From Treponema sp. (GTDB lineage: Bacteria > Spirochaetota > Spirochaetia > Treponematales > Breznakiellaceae): a DNA stretch of 7,792 nt. Shown here piece after piece: positions 7,130-7,792 of this stretch. A program made the position numbers and the translations under genes. The DNA is taken from NCBI GenBank assembly GCA_031257695.1, contig JAIROB010000220.1, positions 1 through 7,792 on the forward strand. Direction: 5' to 3'. The first letter of the stretch is position 1, and each line of letters opens with the position of its first letter. The notes under the pieces are model-generated. The model was not told the origin of the DNA. It did not search any database and saw only the letters and a list, made by a program, of their open reading frames with translations.

Positions 7130-7138
7130 AGTATACCA
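7130..7138 (-). promoter_or_regulatory. Extended -10 element upstream of recO
   Basis: On the minus strand TGGTATACT (7138-7130) matches the extended -10 form TGnTATAAT, with five of six matches in the hexamer. It ends eight bases before the recO ATG. No good -35 is visible at 16-18 bases; the best is TTCCCC at 18. Transcription from it would start at, or within a base or two of, the start codon. Confidence 0.5.
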
Positions 7139-7336
7139 TCGGCAAGCGGAAGGGGGGAAGTCTCCCCCTCGCTCCAGCCGCGCTTTGCGCGTCTTACGCT
7201 ACCCCCTCGCCTAGGGGTTCCACCCCTAAAACCCCGCCTGTGCTCAACTTGACCCGCAATTCAGGCCCGGCGCCCCGTTCAGGACAGATCTTCCCCATTG
7301 TTTCCTGGTTATACGCTGTTGCCCTTTCCCATCTGT
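7139..7336. other. Intergenic stretch with three small inverted repeats
   Basis: This stretch of about 200 bases before recO has no convincing gene. It holds three compact inverted repeats: GGGGGA/TCCCCC (7153-7158 and 7163-7168, loop AGTC), CGCGC/GCGCG (7179-7183 and 7187-7191, loop TTT), and TAGGGGT/ACCCCTA (7212-7218 and 7222-7228, loop TCC). None is followed by a T-run on either strand, so they do not look like terminators. The part at 7229-7336 shows no structure I can support. The block may be another dispersed element, which is inference only. Confidence 0.5.
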
Positions 7337-7686
7337 GGTACCGGCAGAAAAACAAAGTCCCTGCGACCAAGGCCCCCCATGGACCCGCAGACGGCACGGG
7401 GACGCACAAACACTGTGTAATGGAGGTATCGGTAAAAAAAAACAAAGGCCCCGCAACCCAGGCCCCCCAAGGACCCTCTACGCGGCACGGGGACGCACAA
7501 ACACTGCGTAATGGAGGTACCGGCAGAAACACAAAAGCCCCGCGACCCAGGCCCCCCATGGACCCCAACGCTGTACGGGGACGCACAAACACTGCGTAGG
7601 GTGGTACCGGCAGAAAAACAAAGTCCCCGCGACCCAGGCCCCCCATGGACCCCAACGAGGCACGGGGACGCACACACACTGTGTAA
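7337..7686 (-). repeat. Tandem array of four ~88-bp repeat units
   Basis: Units begin with GGTACC or GGTATC at 7337, 7425, 7516 and 7603, giving lengths of 88, 91 and 87 and a last unit that fades into poly-G near 7687. Each has, in top-strand order, GGTACCGGCAGAAAAACAAA, a CCCCG arm, GGCCCCCCATGGACC, CACGGGGACGCACAAACACT (partly varied) and TGTGTAA or GCGTA(A/G). Every unit keeps an inverted repeat CCCCG/CGGGG about 35 bases apart. In unit 4 it is a full GTCCCCG/CGGGGAC (7623-7629 and 7663-7669); in unit 1 one pair becomes a G-U wobble. Strand is given as minus because, read that way, the array points at recO. The units are not whole codons long on average, so they do not encode a peptide repeat. 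Confidence 0.9.
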
Positions 7687-7778
7687 GGGGGGGGTGGGGG
7701 GGGGGGGGGGGGGGGGCCGCCCGGGGTGGGGGGGGCAGAGGCGGCGGGGGGGGGGGGGGGGGGCGCCGCCCCCCCCCC
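7687..7778. other. Poly-G/poly-C low-complexity stretch, probable artefact
   Basis: Runs of 8, 21, 8 and 18 G and then 10 C, with scattered C and T, replace what should be the next repeat unit. They stop just before an AT-rich 14-base tail at the window end. Nothing like it occurs elsewhere in the window. It looks like failed sequencing or assembly at a contig end, although a real G-rich tract cannot be excluded. A short GCGGCG/CGCCGC inverted pair flanks the 18-G run. Confidence 0.7.
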
Positions 7779-7792
7779 AAACTTAATTAGAG

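Noticed and set aside
7337..7686. The tandem repeats as a CRISPR array
   Set aside because: Units of 87-91 bases are similar along most of their length. There is no short constant repeat alternating with unique spacers, and no cas gene is present.
7194..7780. Long minus-strand open frames across the repeat array, giving repeated peptides such as VRPRA-GSMGGLGRG-FVFLPVP
   Set aside because: All three minus frames are open over much of the array because the units lack stops. Unit lengths of 88 and 91 shift the frame, so no single peptide repeat is kept. This is a by-product of GC-rich repeats, not a gene.

Overview
The window is GC-rich bacterial DNA, densely packed with genes. It carries five complete protein genes, the 3' end of a sixth, and intergenic DNA filled by a repeat family found at both ends. 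The best guess for the host is a Treponema-like spirochaete. The reasons are a large DUF4954-type beta-helix protein (a family I know mainly from Spirochaetes and Bacteroidetes), a RecO without zinc-binding cysteines, and repeat units of a style I associate with termite-gut Treponema. This placement is inferred from gene content and style, not from a marker gene.

Layout. Positions 3-128 hold the C-terminus of an unrecognised plus-strand protein. Positions 131-320 hold two diverged tandem copies of the repeat family, followed by a possible promoter and a diacylglycerol-kinase-type lipid kinase on the plus strand (356-1534). All remaining genes are on the minus strand and transcribed right to left: recO (6477-7121), thymidine/pyrimidine-nucleoside phosphorylase (5158-6462), a rho-independent terminator (5121-5153), a MATE-family transporter (3701-5080) and the DUF4954-type protein (1455-3704). 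The lipid kinase and the DUF4954 gene run tail to tail and overlap by 80 bases. Upstream of recO lie about 215 bp with three small inverted repeats, then four tandem ~88-bp repeat units (7337-7686), then a poly-G/poly-C stretch that looks like an assembly or sequencing artefact at a contig end.

Working units. recO and the phosphorylase form one probable transcript: 14 bases lie between them, with a strong Shine-Dalgarno across the recO stop, and a terminator follows the phosphorylase. The MATE transporter and the DUF4954 protein form a second unit, translationally coupled through an ATGA stop/start overlap, with a candidate promoter just before the transporter. The lipid kinase stands alone.

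The most unusual features are three. The two repeat arrays are in opposite orientation, and each reads towards the gene it precedes. Each of the three transcription-unit-first genes lacks a Shine-Dalgarno and has a -10-like hexamer only 6-8 bases before its ATG, which suggests leaderless mRNAs. The DUF4954 protein of unknown function is coupled to a transporter. I see no CRISPR array, tRNA, rRNA, transposase or phage gene, and no clear multi-gene novel system.
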